Origin: Cryphonectria parasitica EP155
Taxonomy: Eukaryota > Ascomycota > Sordariomycetes > Diaporthales > Cryphonectriaceae
Assembly (NCBI RefSeq): GCF_011745365.1
Contig: NW_024468911.1
Coordinates: 4,396,759 to 4,460,758 of the forward strand
Direction of reading: 5' to 3'
DNA length: 64,000 bases
Shown here: piece after piece, positions 22,377 through 33,779 of the stretch
How the letters are laid out: each line of letters starts with the position of its first letter
How positions within the stretch are numbered: the first letter of the stretch is position 1
Notes under the pieces: generated by a model
What the model saw: only the letters and a program-made list of their open reading frames with translations
What the model was told of the DNA's origin: nothing
The model's database searches: none
Translations under genes and position numbers: made by a program

Positions 22377-23409
22377 AGTAAGTCATCACCCGCGACGAAG
22401 ATCAAGATAGCTTAATCTCTTTGCCGAAGGGCGAAAAAACATTGCATGCGATTATGCATCAGACTGATAAGGTCCAACAGTGGCTTCTTACGCCGATATT
22501 GCAGCCAAGAACTCGTATCAGACTCCAGAGGAGGTGAGTCTCTCTGAAACTTCACCCCGCGATCCCAACTCTCTCTTCCACAATGGCAAAGCCACTGTCC
22601 ACAAAATTTCCACACATACATCCTCGCCAAGGTTGCCCAACCACTTCACCTTCAGTCAAGGTTATGTCTGGCGATCTCCTTCATCTTGGCGCGGTCGAAG
22701 ACCTCGAAAATGAGGCGCGGGCACCGGCCGAGGAATATCTTCCCACCCTTCCCGAACGCTCTCACCCTTACGATCGCGTCGTCACCCACACTATTCTCCG
22801 CGCCCCGTTCAGCCATATTGACGTGTTACGCATTCAGGCCGCGGCTCCTCAGCAGCCCGAGATCATCCCTAACGAGTCCGCCCACATGTCCACTGGCAGC
22901 TTGATCGATGTCGACTCCCAGAGCGTCCGCACCGTCCCCTCCGACTTTATGGAACAGGAAGTCCAGACCACCACCCAGCAGGAGCGCATAGAGCGCGAGG
23001 CTGAGGCCGCCGAGCTGCGGGAGAAGGCCGCCGTCAAGAAGGAGAAGGCCAAGAACAAGGCGCACAAGGCCGACCACTGGCTGATCAACAAGATCGCGTC
23101 GCTCTCCGACAACGAGGCCACCGCCCTGGTGTACCTCAACCTCTCGGCTGTGGTCGGCATCAGTGCTTTCCTCGGCCTCAAGGGCTGGCGCCTCCATGAG
23201 CGTGGTGCGCTGAGCTGGAAGACTGCTGGTGTTGGCGCTGCTGTTCTGGGTGCTGTTGGTGTTGTGGAGGGCGTCTTCTCTCGGTACGCCACATCTACTA
23301 ATCCTTGTCGATAACACTCACAAGTTTGAAGCTGCCTCTCATGGTAGAAGAGCCCGGTGCTAACATGTCGAGCAGGTACTTTGCCAAGGCCCGCGGCACT
23401 AGCAAGTAA
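22377..23409 (+). CDS. OM14-like mitochondrial outer-membrane protein
   Basis: Proposed exons: 22377 (the A of ATG), 22481-22533, 22838-23283 and 23376-23409, about 177 residues. The start codon is split: exon 1 ends in A before GTAAGT and the next exon begins TG GCT. Upstream of that exon the same frame meets a TAA before any ATG, which supports the split. The N-terminus MASYADIAAKNSYQTPEE and the motif LIDVDSQSVRTVPSDF are typical of the filamentous-fungal family related to yeast OM14. A long basic/acidic helix follows (REAEAAELREKAAVKKEKA), then two hydrophobic segments (ALVYLNLSAVVGISAFLGL and AGVGAAVLGAVGVVEGVF) and a basic end. Yeast OM14 is a receptor for ribosomes at the outer membrane; the same role here is inference. 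For the third exon, acceptors at 22661, 22715 and 22838 are all in frame; 22838 gives the most family-like join. Confidence 0.75.
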
Positions 23410-23415
23410 TCCTAG

Positions 23416-23754
23416 ATGGCTCTCGCCGAGGCGCGCGACAACGGAGCTCAGGTGGAAATGTATCATGTCACGCAACTTATCGAGACATGTCAGGATCTTG
23501 TTGACGCCTGCACGGCGACACATGAGATGGCCAAGTTCGCCGCCCGTGAAGCTCACGAAAGCGATTGCAAGGCATTTGGCCACCCCGTTTCCTGTTTTGG
23601 GAAGAAGAGGAGTAGAATGTTGACGAAGATAGAGCCTATTCCCAAGGATGCCTTCACCACGACGCTATCCCCTCCCTACCTTTCTGTTTTCCCTTTTACT
23701 GTTACTCAAGGAGGAGTTGGTTGTCCATTTATTTGTATGGGTTGCATTGTGTGA
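23416..23754 (+). CDS. Small ORF of unknown status directly after the OM14-like gene
   Basis: Starts 6 nt after the OM14-like stop codon and could encode up to 112 residues. The first ~70 residues look coding-like (MALAEARDNGAQVEMYHVTQ) with cysteines spaced through a helical segment; the rest is hydrophobic and looks like 3' UTR. No family recognised. It overlaps the expected 3' UTR of the upstream gene, so the simplest reading is chance, but a separate short protein is possible. Confidence 0.2.
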   Translation: MALAEARDNGAQVEMYHVTQLIETCQDLVDACTATHEMAKFAAREAHESDCKAFGHPVSCFGKKRSRMLTKIEPIPKDAFTTTLSPPYLSVFPFTVTQGGVGCPFICMGCIV

Positions 23755-24648
23755 TTCTTGCGCAAGTGGGCAGCGGGCAAGTGTGGGATGCGATACCAAT
23801 CAGTCATACGGAGACGAAATCACAACTTTTTCTTTCAAACCAAAGAGAAAAAAAATACGTTTCAAACACCTCAACCTGTGACCGCGACGTTTTTGTGCTA
23901 TAAGAGATGAGGCGCTCAGAAGCCAAGAGTGTATTCTCAAATGTGGACACAGGTCTTGAACATTACGAGTTCTGCATTCCATTAATCATATCTTTTCTGC
24001 ACGTACGCGCAAACGTGCAGGTGTTGCTGCTCATTAACTCATACAGCTTTCCCATCTCAAAACGCCTCAGAAAAGACACACACAACATGTGACAGGCATG
24101 TGTGGTCTGATTTGCCAGTTCCTCCCGTAATGTACCCAGTCCATTTCCAAACCTTCTCGCCTTGCAGTCCTTAGGTTCTTCAGAGAGTTCGTTCCCAACG
24201 GGTGTCCTTAATGTGCCATTCAACGCCGACCGATCCCAGAAAAGGAAAAGAAAGAAATTAACGAGAAGGGAAGGGAAAGAAGAAAAAAAAAGCAAACAAA
24301 GCCATTTGATCCTGAAAATGATCCACAATTTCCTTCAGCAAGACAAAGTGCGAGACGAATGGAAAAGAGAGAATAGAAGAAAAAAAAGGAATAAACCCCA
24401 TTCACGCCAATGGAAAATGCAGCCAATCTTGAGGGATAGACTGTCTTCCATAACACCATGACAAATCCATCCTCATACCCGTGGGGGAAGTCCCCCCCCC
24501 CCCCCCAAAAAAAAGAGAAGAGAAAAACCTCCCTAAAATCCCATCAACGAACACTTCCACCACAGCTCAGCCATGTCAAAAACCATGACAGCAGTGGCAA
24601 TAATAGCAGTGGACAGTGGACTTAGAAAGGCGGGGAATGTGAGCCCCG
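23755..24648. other. Intergenic region between convergent genes, with (C)15 tract
   Basis: Lies between the OM14-like gene and the reverse-strand transcription factor. Purine-rich stretches at about 24235-24300 and 24360-24400. No gene seen. Confidence 0.4.
24492..24506. repeat. (C)15 mononucleotide tract followed by A8
   Basis: Run of 15 C directly followed by 8 A, about 140 nt beyond the stop codon of the reverse-strand transcription factor gene. On that gene's strand it reads as a G tract downstream of the stop, as with the serine dehydratase and MIA40 genes. Confidence 0.95.
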
Positions 24649-26303
24649 TCACCCAACCTGGCTGCCGTTCCGGCCCATGCCATTAACACCAGCAACGGAA
24701 CCCAGCGTCATGATGCCGGGGCCCATGCCACCACCATTCATCAGGCCGTTGTTGCCGTTCAAGCCAGGACCGACAGCATTGCCCATGCTGGGCGGATTCA
24801 TGCTGCCCGACTGGCTGCCGGAGCCGCCGCCGCCGCCGCCGCCACCGCCGACGCTCAGCGACGAGAAGTCGTGCCGGTTGTGCAGCTCCCTAAGCCGCTT
24901 GACCCAGTGCTTGCGCATGTGCTCGGGCATCATGCAGAACATCATGGCCTTGTTGGGGTCGCAGAGCACCTTCTCGCCGATCCGAATCTGTAGGTCCGGG
25001 TCTTCGTCCGCAAAGTCGCGGAAGAAGGTCTCCATTGCCATCTCCTGCCAGCGGGGCGCGGGTGCCGCGTTGCGGTGGTTTCGTAGGTACTCACCGAACG
25101 CGGCCATGGCTTCTTGGAGGTGTGGGCGGGAGTTGGGGCTTGAACCGGCCGTGTTGTTATTGTTGGAGGATTGCTGGTTCGCGTGGTTGCCGCTGTTGTT
25201 CGAGACGGCGTGGCTGCCGTCGTGTTGGTCTGGGTTATCCATGTGCGGGTCATGGTTGTCCATCTTCATCATCTGAGCTGAGTGCGTCAGGTCGATATAA
25301 TTGTTATTGTTGTTGTTGTTGTGGCTGCTGCTGTTGCTATTGGCAGTACGTCGACGCTTTTCGATCGGAGCCGGGGAACGGCTAGACGGGGGAAAGCGTT
25401 TGCGCGAGTGGGTTGTCTGAGGCGCCTCTTCGTCGGGGGGCGTCAGAGCGCTGCTTGAAGTGTTGGCGGCGCGGGTTTGGACGGCCATTGGGGCTGCAGG
25501 GCGAAGGGTGCCGTTGGAAGGCACGGTCGGGGGAAGAATTGGCGTCTGCGAAACAGGCCGGTACATGGTCTGATTCGAGGAGTTCGGAGTGAGAAGATTC
25601 ATGACATTGTTCCCAGCGGCATCGAGATCATCGGCATCGGGTAGGGAGTCGGGTTGACCCTTGCGCTTCGTCTTGAGAACTCGCTTTGGAGCGCCACCGG
25701 AGCCAACAACATCGGGGAAGAGGATCTCCAAGTATGCCTCGTGCTCAAAGGCACGGTTGCGCAGGGACTTGGAAAGTGGTTCCCTCTAGGGTTGGTCATA
25801 GATTGTTAGCCCCTTGCCTCGCAATCGGCTCAAGATATGGTCCATCACCATGAGCTCCCTCCCTCTCTATGTGTGTAACTTTGGCAAGGAATATGTTTGC
25901 TTACCTCAATGTGCGCCCTCCAAGCGGCATCACTGGCCGTCACCGTCCTTGTCTTTGGGTTGTAGAGAAACTCTGGATCTTCGCGCAGGCCTCTCCAGAG
26001 CCTAAACTTCTTGCGTGCATTGTCGCTCTTGTTGATCAGATGGCCCTTGTTGGGATATGCACCATGGCGCTCGGCGAGGGCGGCGCAGGCTCGGTCCCAG
26101 GCCTCCGACTTGAAGCTGTGTGTGTCCTTGAGGCCCATCTTGACGCTCTCACAGAGCGACCTGAAGAAGGTTTCCTCAAATTCCGGGGTCCAGACGAAGC
26201 GGGGGCCCTTGCGCGGGGTAGGAGTGTCGTAGCGACTAGACATGGCCCCTGCGTCGACGTGAGGCGGGCCGGCCTCAGGAGAGTCGTACTCCTCTTCAGA
26301 CAT
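24649..26303 (-). CDS. Myb/SANT-like DNA-binding-domain protein
   Basis: Reverse-strand exons 26303-25905 and 25785-24649, about 511 residues. The N-terminal part carries a Myb/SANT-like domain of the Myb_DNA-bind_3 type: FVWTPEFEETFFRSLCESV, then FKSEAWDRACAALAERHG, KSDNARKKFRLWRGLREDP and ASDAAWRAHIE. After the junction the protein continues REPLSKSLRNRAFEHEAYL and LEILFPD. The intron 25904-25786 has a GTAAGC donor and a CTAG acceptor and is in frame. The rest is low complexity: a basic KTKRKGQ patch, poly-Asn from a GTT/AAC repeat near 25300-25320, Asn/Ser/His-rich spacers, and poly-Gly near 24828-24850. Near 24900-25060 a conserved-looking C-terminal block contains MPEHMRKHWVKRLRELHN. The frame stays open upstream of 26303 through a Ser-rich, Pro-rich stretch without an ATG, so an extra 5' exon is possible. 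Probably a nuclear regulator; targets unknown. Confidence 0.8.
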
Positions 26304-29300
26304 GGTACTGACTGTGGAGGGGAGAGACGGGAGGCGACGACCTGGTCGAGAGTAGACAGAGGACCCTGGGCTGGGAGAACCAGTGGTGGATGGATTATCG
26401 CTGTCGGGGATGCTGGGTAGATCGGGATGGGGATCGCTAGCGAGGGACTGGTCGTGTTCCGGGCGGTCGTGAGCCTGCTCGTCGCGAACGCGGTCGAGTT
26501 TATCAAAGGGGATGGTCGCATCCGAGGACGAGGACGAGGACGACGAGGATGAGCTGCGGCGGCTCGAGTTGATGGCGACCCAGGAGCTGGGCTCGGCCTG
26601 TTCTGACTGCCAATTGGACCCTATCCTCAAGGCTAGTCGAGCAGGTCGGCCACAAAGTGGCACTGCCAGGCCACCGTCAATCGCGATAAACGCAACCCCC
26701 GTTTACCAAGGAGCGAGAACTTCTCGACTGGAACCTCGAGAAGTTCCTGGCCTGGATGTACTTCTGGCGGCTCTCATGGAAAGACGACGTCAGAGGTCGG
26801 AGCTCAGCCAGTGGGTGTGTATGGAGCCAAGGCTAGGATGGACGGTGGACATGCACACCGTAACGACCGACCCGTTTCGTGATACCGGTTCGAAGCGGAG
26901 ATGGCTAGCTGCCGTACGGGCCCAACAGTGTGGTATTTAGGGGGTAGCAGCCCGGGAGCGGCGCTGTTGTGGCAATGGGGATAGGGGGGAGTTTGAGCCG
27001 AGGGGTTGGTAAACTATGGGCTTGAGGGCTGGGCAGAACGGGACGGTAGAGTGCGGGGCGTCTCTCAGAAGGGGTGCAATACCCGACCGCACTGGCTTTG
27101 TCGCTGTGGAAACGGTACTGACTAAGCAAGAGCCTGGCGGCGGCAAGACGAGGAGTGAGAGACGGTCCGACTTGAGCAGCATGAGCAAAGCAAATCTCTC
27201 ATTTACCTACAGTCACTCTGAGAGGATGAGGAGTGAGCGATTATGAGGATATTAAACTGTTCACTTGGAGAGCTGATGGACTGACTGACTGACTGACTGA
27301 CTGCCAGGCCCATCGTAAGCTGGCCTAGTCGACCCTTCTCTTTTTCTCTTTCAATGCACCACAAAGACGGCCATTGATTTCAATACTGGCAGGCGTTCAT
27401 CTCGAGTTTGCTGCCGCCATTGATCCCGCCCTTGATCTCAACAACTCTTTCAGACGCCAAGAAACAGTGCCCCTTGAAAAGATTTCTTTGGTAGGAGGCA
27501 TGAGGTGAAAAGGACACAGCAAACACGAGACGACCATAGAGGGATGATGCGTTTGTACGAGAATTGCAGCCCAAAGAGTTTGGTCTCTTGTAATTCTCTT
27601 GCGGCTGTTGTTCTGGGGCATACTATTCCCGATCTGCGGTCTTTGCGCGTCACTAGAAGAGCAATTAATACCATAATAAATGAAAGGTATGTGCTTCCAA
27701 GAAAGGCCGGTCCTGCATAGTACGTACATACTTTGAATTACTGCACGTAAACTAATCTAAAGGAAATCCTAAAATCCCCTACGCCCTAGTCTTGATGGCT
27801 CAATGCAGTGTTGCTCATATGTCCTCATATTGCCTCTGGCTCTTCCTCTTCCTCAGAAGCCTTCGCAATGTTTAGTATGCCACCGAGGCTGCTCCCACCA
27901 GGGCCTGAATCTGGTGTTTGGGGTGGTGGGTCGTCTAGTGTCTGATGGGTGCGGCACTAACCCCAGAGATCCACCCGCCCGCCTGCAGCTGCAGCAAGCC
28001 GGGTTTTAGGCTTGTGGGGAGTCTGTGTTGTGGTCGCTAATGATGCTTCCAAGAGGTCCAGTCCAGACACCTGTCTCCAGCTGGAATATATTTAACCTGT
28101 CCCAAGCCTGAGTCTACCATTTGGCTTAACTCCGTAATTTCTTAGGAACTATAGACCGTACTATAGCACCTGATACACTGCCCCTTAGTTATGGTGTTTG
28201 GTAAACAATGAAAGGGGAATATGGCAGAGGCAAGAAGAGCCCATCATTTGTACTGCAAGCATGGTTCTGAAGTTACAATAGGCTAAATTGGATCTGATGC
28301 TTGTTTGGTGGGGTTGGACCTGCTCAAGCTACTGTACTCTGCTGAACCATGTACTTAAAAGTACGCTGTGGGGGAAGGAAGCGTCCGCTAAAGAGCTACC
28401 AAGGGCCGCTGGTATGGGTCCTTTGTCAACGACGCACCTGCCACCTAATTGAAATGGCAAGTCTCATCAACAGCAATTCAACTTCATCACCAGAACGGTC
28501 AAAGAATACATATACATCGCTCCAGTTGAGATCTCGTACCTGAAGAACGCGACGGCAGACTCGAGATACTACGGTAGCAGTCGCTACACCCGCACAGGCC
28601 GACAGTGCCGCTGGGGGAGCGCTGAAACCGGCACCGTTGGCGTCTGAAGATCCTGAAACAGCCACCACCAAATTTACACCAATGCACCGATGCACCAACC
28701 ACTTGGCCACCCCAGGGCTGCATGTCCTTCGCTCCGTTGAACGCGCCGCCAGGTTCCCTTTTCCAGCCTTATGATCGACTTTGCGGCAGCTGCTATGTTT
28801 CCCATGATCACCAAGATCCTTCTCAGGATCACCTGCAGCAACACAGAGTTTGTAGTCTTGGCTCTGGTCAGGGTGCGAGTGGGCGGCAATCACTTCACGG
28901 TTGGGACGGCGTGGCAAAGAAGGAATGCATACCAATGCGTCAATATCACAACCCTCGTACTAGCGAAGGGGTGGTGCCATCTGTGGCTCTGCTGCTACTT
29001 CTGTCGATGATGGGCAACAAGTCCAAAACAAAGAGGTGGCACGGCGAGGCACTCTGGTTACACCGGCAGCCCTCACTCAGTTCATTATCTGGACTGTTTA
29101 CACGGACCAAAGAAGAAGGGAGTAGGCCAAGTCCTTGATGGGTCGATTCGTGGTTTCTGCTTCATCTCAACACCCAATCAAGCATCGCGACTGGCTGTTG
29201 CGCCGTGGCTTGTTCTTGTTTACCGGACGAAGCCCATTCGCCAATCGTCACTGATCTGCTACAACCGCGCTCATCACTCATGACACCATGCCTGGCCTGG

Positions 29301-30936
29301 ACTGGCCTCGGACTGCTGCGGAAGATCAGCACTAGCGGGCCTTTGGGATCAGTGAATCGATTCACAGCCAGCTTCTAACTTTCCAGCGTGCGTGCCAAGG
29401 ATGATCTGTTTTTGTTTCTCATCATCTGGTGTGATCCGTCGACTGCTATCTAAAAATGGCACACTCGATTCGATCGTGCCTCAACCTGATGTCCAGTCTG
29501 TCTCTCCTCGGAAACAGAAGCCACGCGCTGGACAACAACTTACGCAAACATACATCAGACCAGTTGTCCATCTTGCGGCCGGACAACAATATTCCGATGG
29601 CTCGTCTGTCCGCTCATCATCTTTCTTGTGCCGTCAACCGAATGCCCTCTGGAAACATCTATGGTCAAGTAATTGTTCCAGGGATATGAGCGCTTGTGCC
29701 TATCTCTCGAAACTGCACAGCCAGCTTTCCTTCGTGCCGTGCCGTGCAACCGATCAGAACAGCGCTCTCTAAGTTATCTCCTGCTAGTGTGTTTGCTATC
29801 GATTGCCGCTGGATGGATTCAGCCTATGCCGCCATGTCTAGAAGACTTGGTTGACAGCCGAGATGGACCTCGGAGATGGGAGGCCACCAAGAACACCACA
29901 GGAGAACCCACTACACGCTAATTTTGCACACCAAGGGCTGCCGTTCAGCGTCACATCATCAACTTACCGCTTAACGAAGCATATTGATCGTCAAGTAGCG
30001 AAAACGAGAATCTGCCGGTCTACCCGCCTAGTGAAGAACAGGCTTCAGCCGATTCGTGCAAGTTCTGTGGCAGGACAATTTTCTCAAACAGATCTCCTGA
30101 GGCATCATACCTACCAATCGGGAAAGGTGACAGCAAAATATCGGACTGCGGCCAGCCCAAAGTTCCAGACCCTTGCATGAGGCTCTGTCGACTCCCTGAG
30201 CAAGCCCCCTCACAACCCCTGCTCAGGCATGCGGCTCCTGGAACGCTCCACCACCTCCGCCTCTGTCGGACGTGGGTCTTTCATGGGTCCCCGGGCTTTA
30301 ACTTGTTTAACCTTACCTACTGCTCCACCACGATGCCACAGGCGTTGTCTTGGATCGATACCCAGGCGCAACTGAGCGCGTCTAGCACGCACCGCGCTCG
30401 GATCGGAGGGGGTGCAGGTTTTGCCAAACGTCGGATTCAATCTGTCGGGTGTACGTAACCTCCAGGCCTGTCGATGTTCAGGATTGTCCGCCCCGGTACA
30501 GGCAAGCTGCCCTGTCTCCGTGTTTGCGAATTTCATCCCATCGCCAGGGTGCTGTTACGGACTGAAGCTTAATGTTTGAGTTGATACTTCAGCAAAGTGC
30601 TCTCGACCACGCCCCCTGAGTGCTATAGTAGGTGTTCTAAGTTGTCCCTCCTGTCACCCATTCCCAAGCAGCGCTTGTGGTTTATTTACTCTGTGCATCC
30701 CGCCTCTCACTCTCGTTTGTTTTCCTCCATCATCTCCCTTCCACCCGTCACTCCTCTTTCCACCTTAGTACATATATTCTTTCTTGCTCCGGTAGCGAGC
30801 AGGTAGGAGTTCTCCGGGATCGATTGTTGTCGCCCCCTTCCTACTCTGCATTTTCTTCATTCCATCCACCTGGCGTGGTCTTCTTATTCTTAGTACTATC
30901 ACTCTCTTCACATCCTTTCTTCAACCAGTCGGCATA
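26304..30936. other. Gene-poor region, 4.6 kb
   Basis: No gene I can support. It includes a (CTGA) microsatellite at 27281-27303. A reverse-strand ORF of 169 codons at 28426-28935 has no recognisable domain and unconvincing composition. The right end (about 30650-30930) is strongly pyrimidine-rich and is the promoter and leader of the protease gene. Confidence 0.4.
27281..27303. repeat. (CTGA)n microsatellite
   Basis: Five full CTGA units plus CTG, in noncoding DNA upstream of the transcription factor gene. Confidence 0.9.
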
Positions 30937-32318
30937 ATGCAGTCCCTTATCAGAGCCGTTCTTTTCTTGGGCTTCCTAGCCGCCATGGTGGCGGCGGCCC
31001 CATCACCCAACATCCAGAAGCGAGGCGTATACTCGGTGGAGCGGGTACGCAATGTGAACTTCAAGGGACACAACGGCCCCAGGCAGTACTTGAAGTCTCT
31101 GAGGAAATTCCGCCTGAAGGTCCCACCTGCGCTGATGGACGCCATCCGGAACCAGTCCAGCTCGACAACCACCCTCGATGACAAGCTCACCAACAGTGCC
31201 AAGGTTGATGCTGCTACCAACACCACTAATGCTGCTACCAACACTACTTCCCTTGCTGCCGGCACTGGCCTCGTTGCTGCTACACCTGAGCAGGGTGACG
31301 TTGAGTACCTGGCCCCAGTGAACATTGGTGGACAGACTATCAACCTCGACTTCGACTCCGGATCTTCCGACCTGTGGGTCTTCAACACTCAGCTCGCCGC
31401 CGCCGACACCGCAGGCCACACCCTCTACAACCCGACCAATTCCTCCACCTTCGCGATGATGAACGGCGCCACATTCTCCATCAGCTATGGTGATGGCTCC
31501 GGTGCTGCCGGCAACGTTGGCACCGACACTGTCAACATTGGCGGCGCCACCGTGACACAGCAGGCCATTGAGATGGCCACTGCCGTCTCGCAATCCTTCA
31601 TCGAGGATACCAACAGCAACGGACTCGTCGGCCTGGCCTACAGCAAGCTCAACACTGTGCAGCCTCAGCAGCAGAAGACTTTCTTCGACAACGCCATGGC
31701 CACGCTCGCCGAGCCCGTCTTCACTGCTGACCTTCGCAAGGCTTCCGTGGGAGCGTACACCTTCGGCGCCATCGATGCCACCAAGTTCAACGGTACCATG
31801 TCGTGGGCCGCTGTCAACACCACCATGGGCTTCTGGCAGTTCAGCAGCACCAAGTTTGCGGTCGGCACCGGCGCGGCTCAGGCAGCCAACCCTACCGGCC
31901 AGGCCATTGCCGACACCGGCACCACCCTCATCATCGCTGACCCTACCATCGTCAACGGTTACTACTCCCAGATCCCCTCTGCGCAGAACAATGCGCAGGC
32001 TGGTGGTGTCACCGTGGACTGCAATGCTACTCTGCCCGATCTGATGCTTGACGTCGGCGGCACCATGGCCCGCGTGAGAGGAGAGGACATCAACTTTGCC
32101 CAGGTCCAGGGTAACAGTAAGTTATCTCGAGCCATGTTTTGTGATTTTTGAAGATTGATGGGCTATATCGTGCTAACATGTAATTCACAGCTTGCTTCGG
32201 TGGTGTCCAGGCCGGCAGCGCTGGTGAGATGGGTATCTATGGCGACATCTTCTTCAAGTCGCAGTTCGTTGCTTTCAACGGCGGCAACAACTCCCTCGGC
32301 TTTGCTGAGCATCAATAA
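30937..32318 (+). CDS. Secreted pepsin-type aspartic protease (A1 family)
   Basis: Exons 30937-32116 and 32191-32318, about 435 residues. An acid endopeptidase of the aspergillopepsin/penicillopepsin group, secreted as a zymogen. A signal peptide ([20 protein letters not shown]) is followed by a basic propeptide of about 85-100 residues ([37 protein letters not shown]). The mature enzyme begins near the [18 protein letters not shown] segment. Catalytic aspartates are Asp140 in [12 protein letters not shown] and Asp326 in [13 protein letters not shown]; the flap tyrosine lies in [17 protein letters not shown]. The intron (GTAAGT to CAG at 32190) joins to [20 protein letters not shown], the usual C-terminal lobe, ending [10 protein letters not shown]. 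Both disulfide-type cysteines expected in the C-lobe (DCNATL and CFGG) are present. Length is normal for the family. It stands alone between two large intergenic regions. Confidence 0.96.
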
Positions 32319-33779
32319 GCGGCCTATAGCTTGAGAGCTCCCATGTATATGGATGAGCTACTCCAATTCTGAAGAGAGAGTAAAGACGAGGCATGGTCCA
32401 GGCATAGAACTGACCTGTGTACTGTGAAATGGGCGATGGGGCCTTGTTTCCCAGTGGCGTGTGTGTCTCTCTCCTATCGTCATTCAGCAAGGATTCTATA
32501 ATGTACATATCAACCTGCGGCAGGAGGGACGTTTTATTCTCTTCCTCGCGCTGGCTGGATATGTGAGCATTCGGCAAGTGCTGTATCGTGCAAATAAAGC
32601 CAGTATCACCATCACAACGTTGTCCTCGTTTTGCCTCCCAGTGACTGACTGACCAAGCTTGTAATCATTTTCTTGCGCGTGACAGAATCTCCGAATTGTG
32701 CCCAGACAAAAATTAAAGAAAAGACAAAACCGCCCGTAGGCCGGGCGCAGCCACCCAGCCAAGGATAATACACGAAGCTTCAAATGAAACTATGAGAAAA
32801 CCCACACGAGATCATTGAAGAACCTTGGCCATGTCGTAATACAAAGAGATTTCGTCGCCAAGCCAGATGTGTTCCGAGATCATGACATAAGGAAAAGTGG
32901 CGGGAGATCGACTGAAACACTTGCGGTGTTTCGGGTTGATCCCAACTCTTTTCTTCCCTCCCGCACGAGCTCTTCTTTGAACTCGAGCAGAGGGCTGGAC
33001 TATAGTCCCTGAGAGAGAGAGAGCAATATCCTTTGCTTGGCACGTGGAAGAAGGCAGCCTTTGATACCAGAAAAATATCAAGAACGAAGAAGGCGAGGGA
33101 GAAGGTTCAATGTTCTGTTTCCTTTGAGGCTTATGCAATTTTTGGAACTTGAAGCAATGATAATCCTTGCCCGTCATGTTACGCGTCCGCGGTTGTATAA
33201 GGTCCAGTTTCAACTCTTTGCTGAAAGCTGGGATGGTCTTGTTCTTCTTATCTCTGAAGGGTATGAAGTTTCTTCCCATCGTCAGCAGTTTCGAGACCAG
33301 TAAAGTATTGTAGCGTGGCTGCAAAATACATAATGCTTGGGAGAGGAATAACAATACTGTTTACAACGAGGGTATTTACTTGGTAATTAACTATCAATCC
33401 AAGTTTGATGTGGCTACATTATTTATTCTATTTCTGCAGCATGTTGGAAAAGTAGCACAATCGGAAGGAGCTGAGCAAACAGGCAGACCAATATGAAGTG
33501 CTCACAAATATGCAGGCGAAGCATGACTTGCTTCACTACAATTTCGTCGAGTCTCGCCGTTTTTCAAAAGAAGTTAATAAGATCGTAACAATTAACAAAT
33601 CGCACAAATGTAGATACTCCTCACGACTTGATTACCCTCAGGCCCTGGAAATCAAGATCTAAGTCATGGTCGACTCTGGATGATTTTACCCTCGCAAAGC
33701 TGTGCTAAAGCCATTATGTTTTGTCTTACAGAACATTACAAAGCTGTGGCGCAAACTGATTTCAGTTGGACATACTCAC
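32319..33779. other. Intergenic region, 1.5 kb
   Basis: 3' flank of the protease gene, then increasingly AT-rich DNA toward the decayed gene. ORFs here are short and unconvincing. No RNA gene or repeat seen. Confidence 0.4.

Noticed and set aside
26512..26940. Forward ORF opposite the transcription factor 5' region
   Set aside because: Runs antisense to low-complexity Ser-rich codons and has no domain.
28426..28935. Reverse-strand ORF of 169 codons in the large gap before the protease gene
   Set aside because: No domain, no splice pattern, non-ATG or weak start and unremarkable composition; overlapping ORFs occur on both strands.
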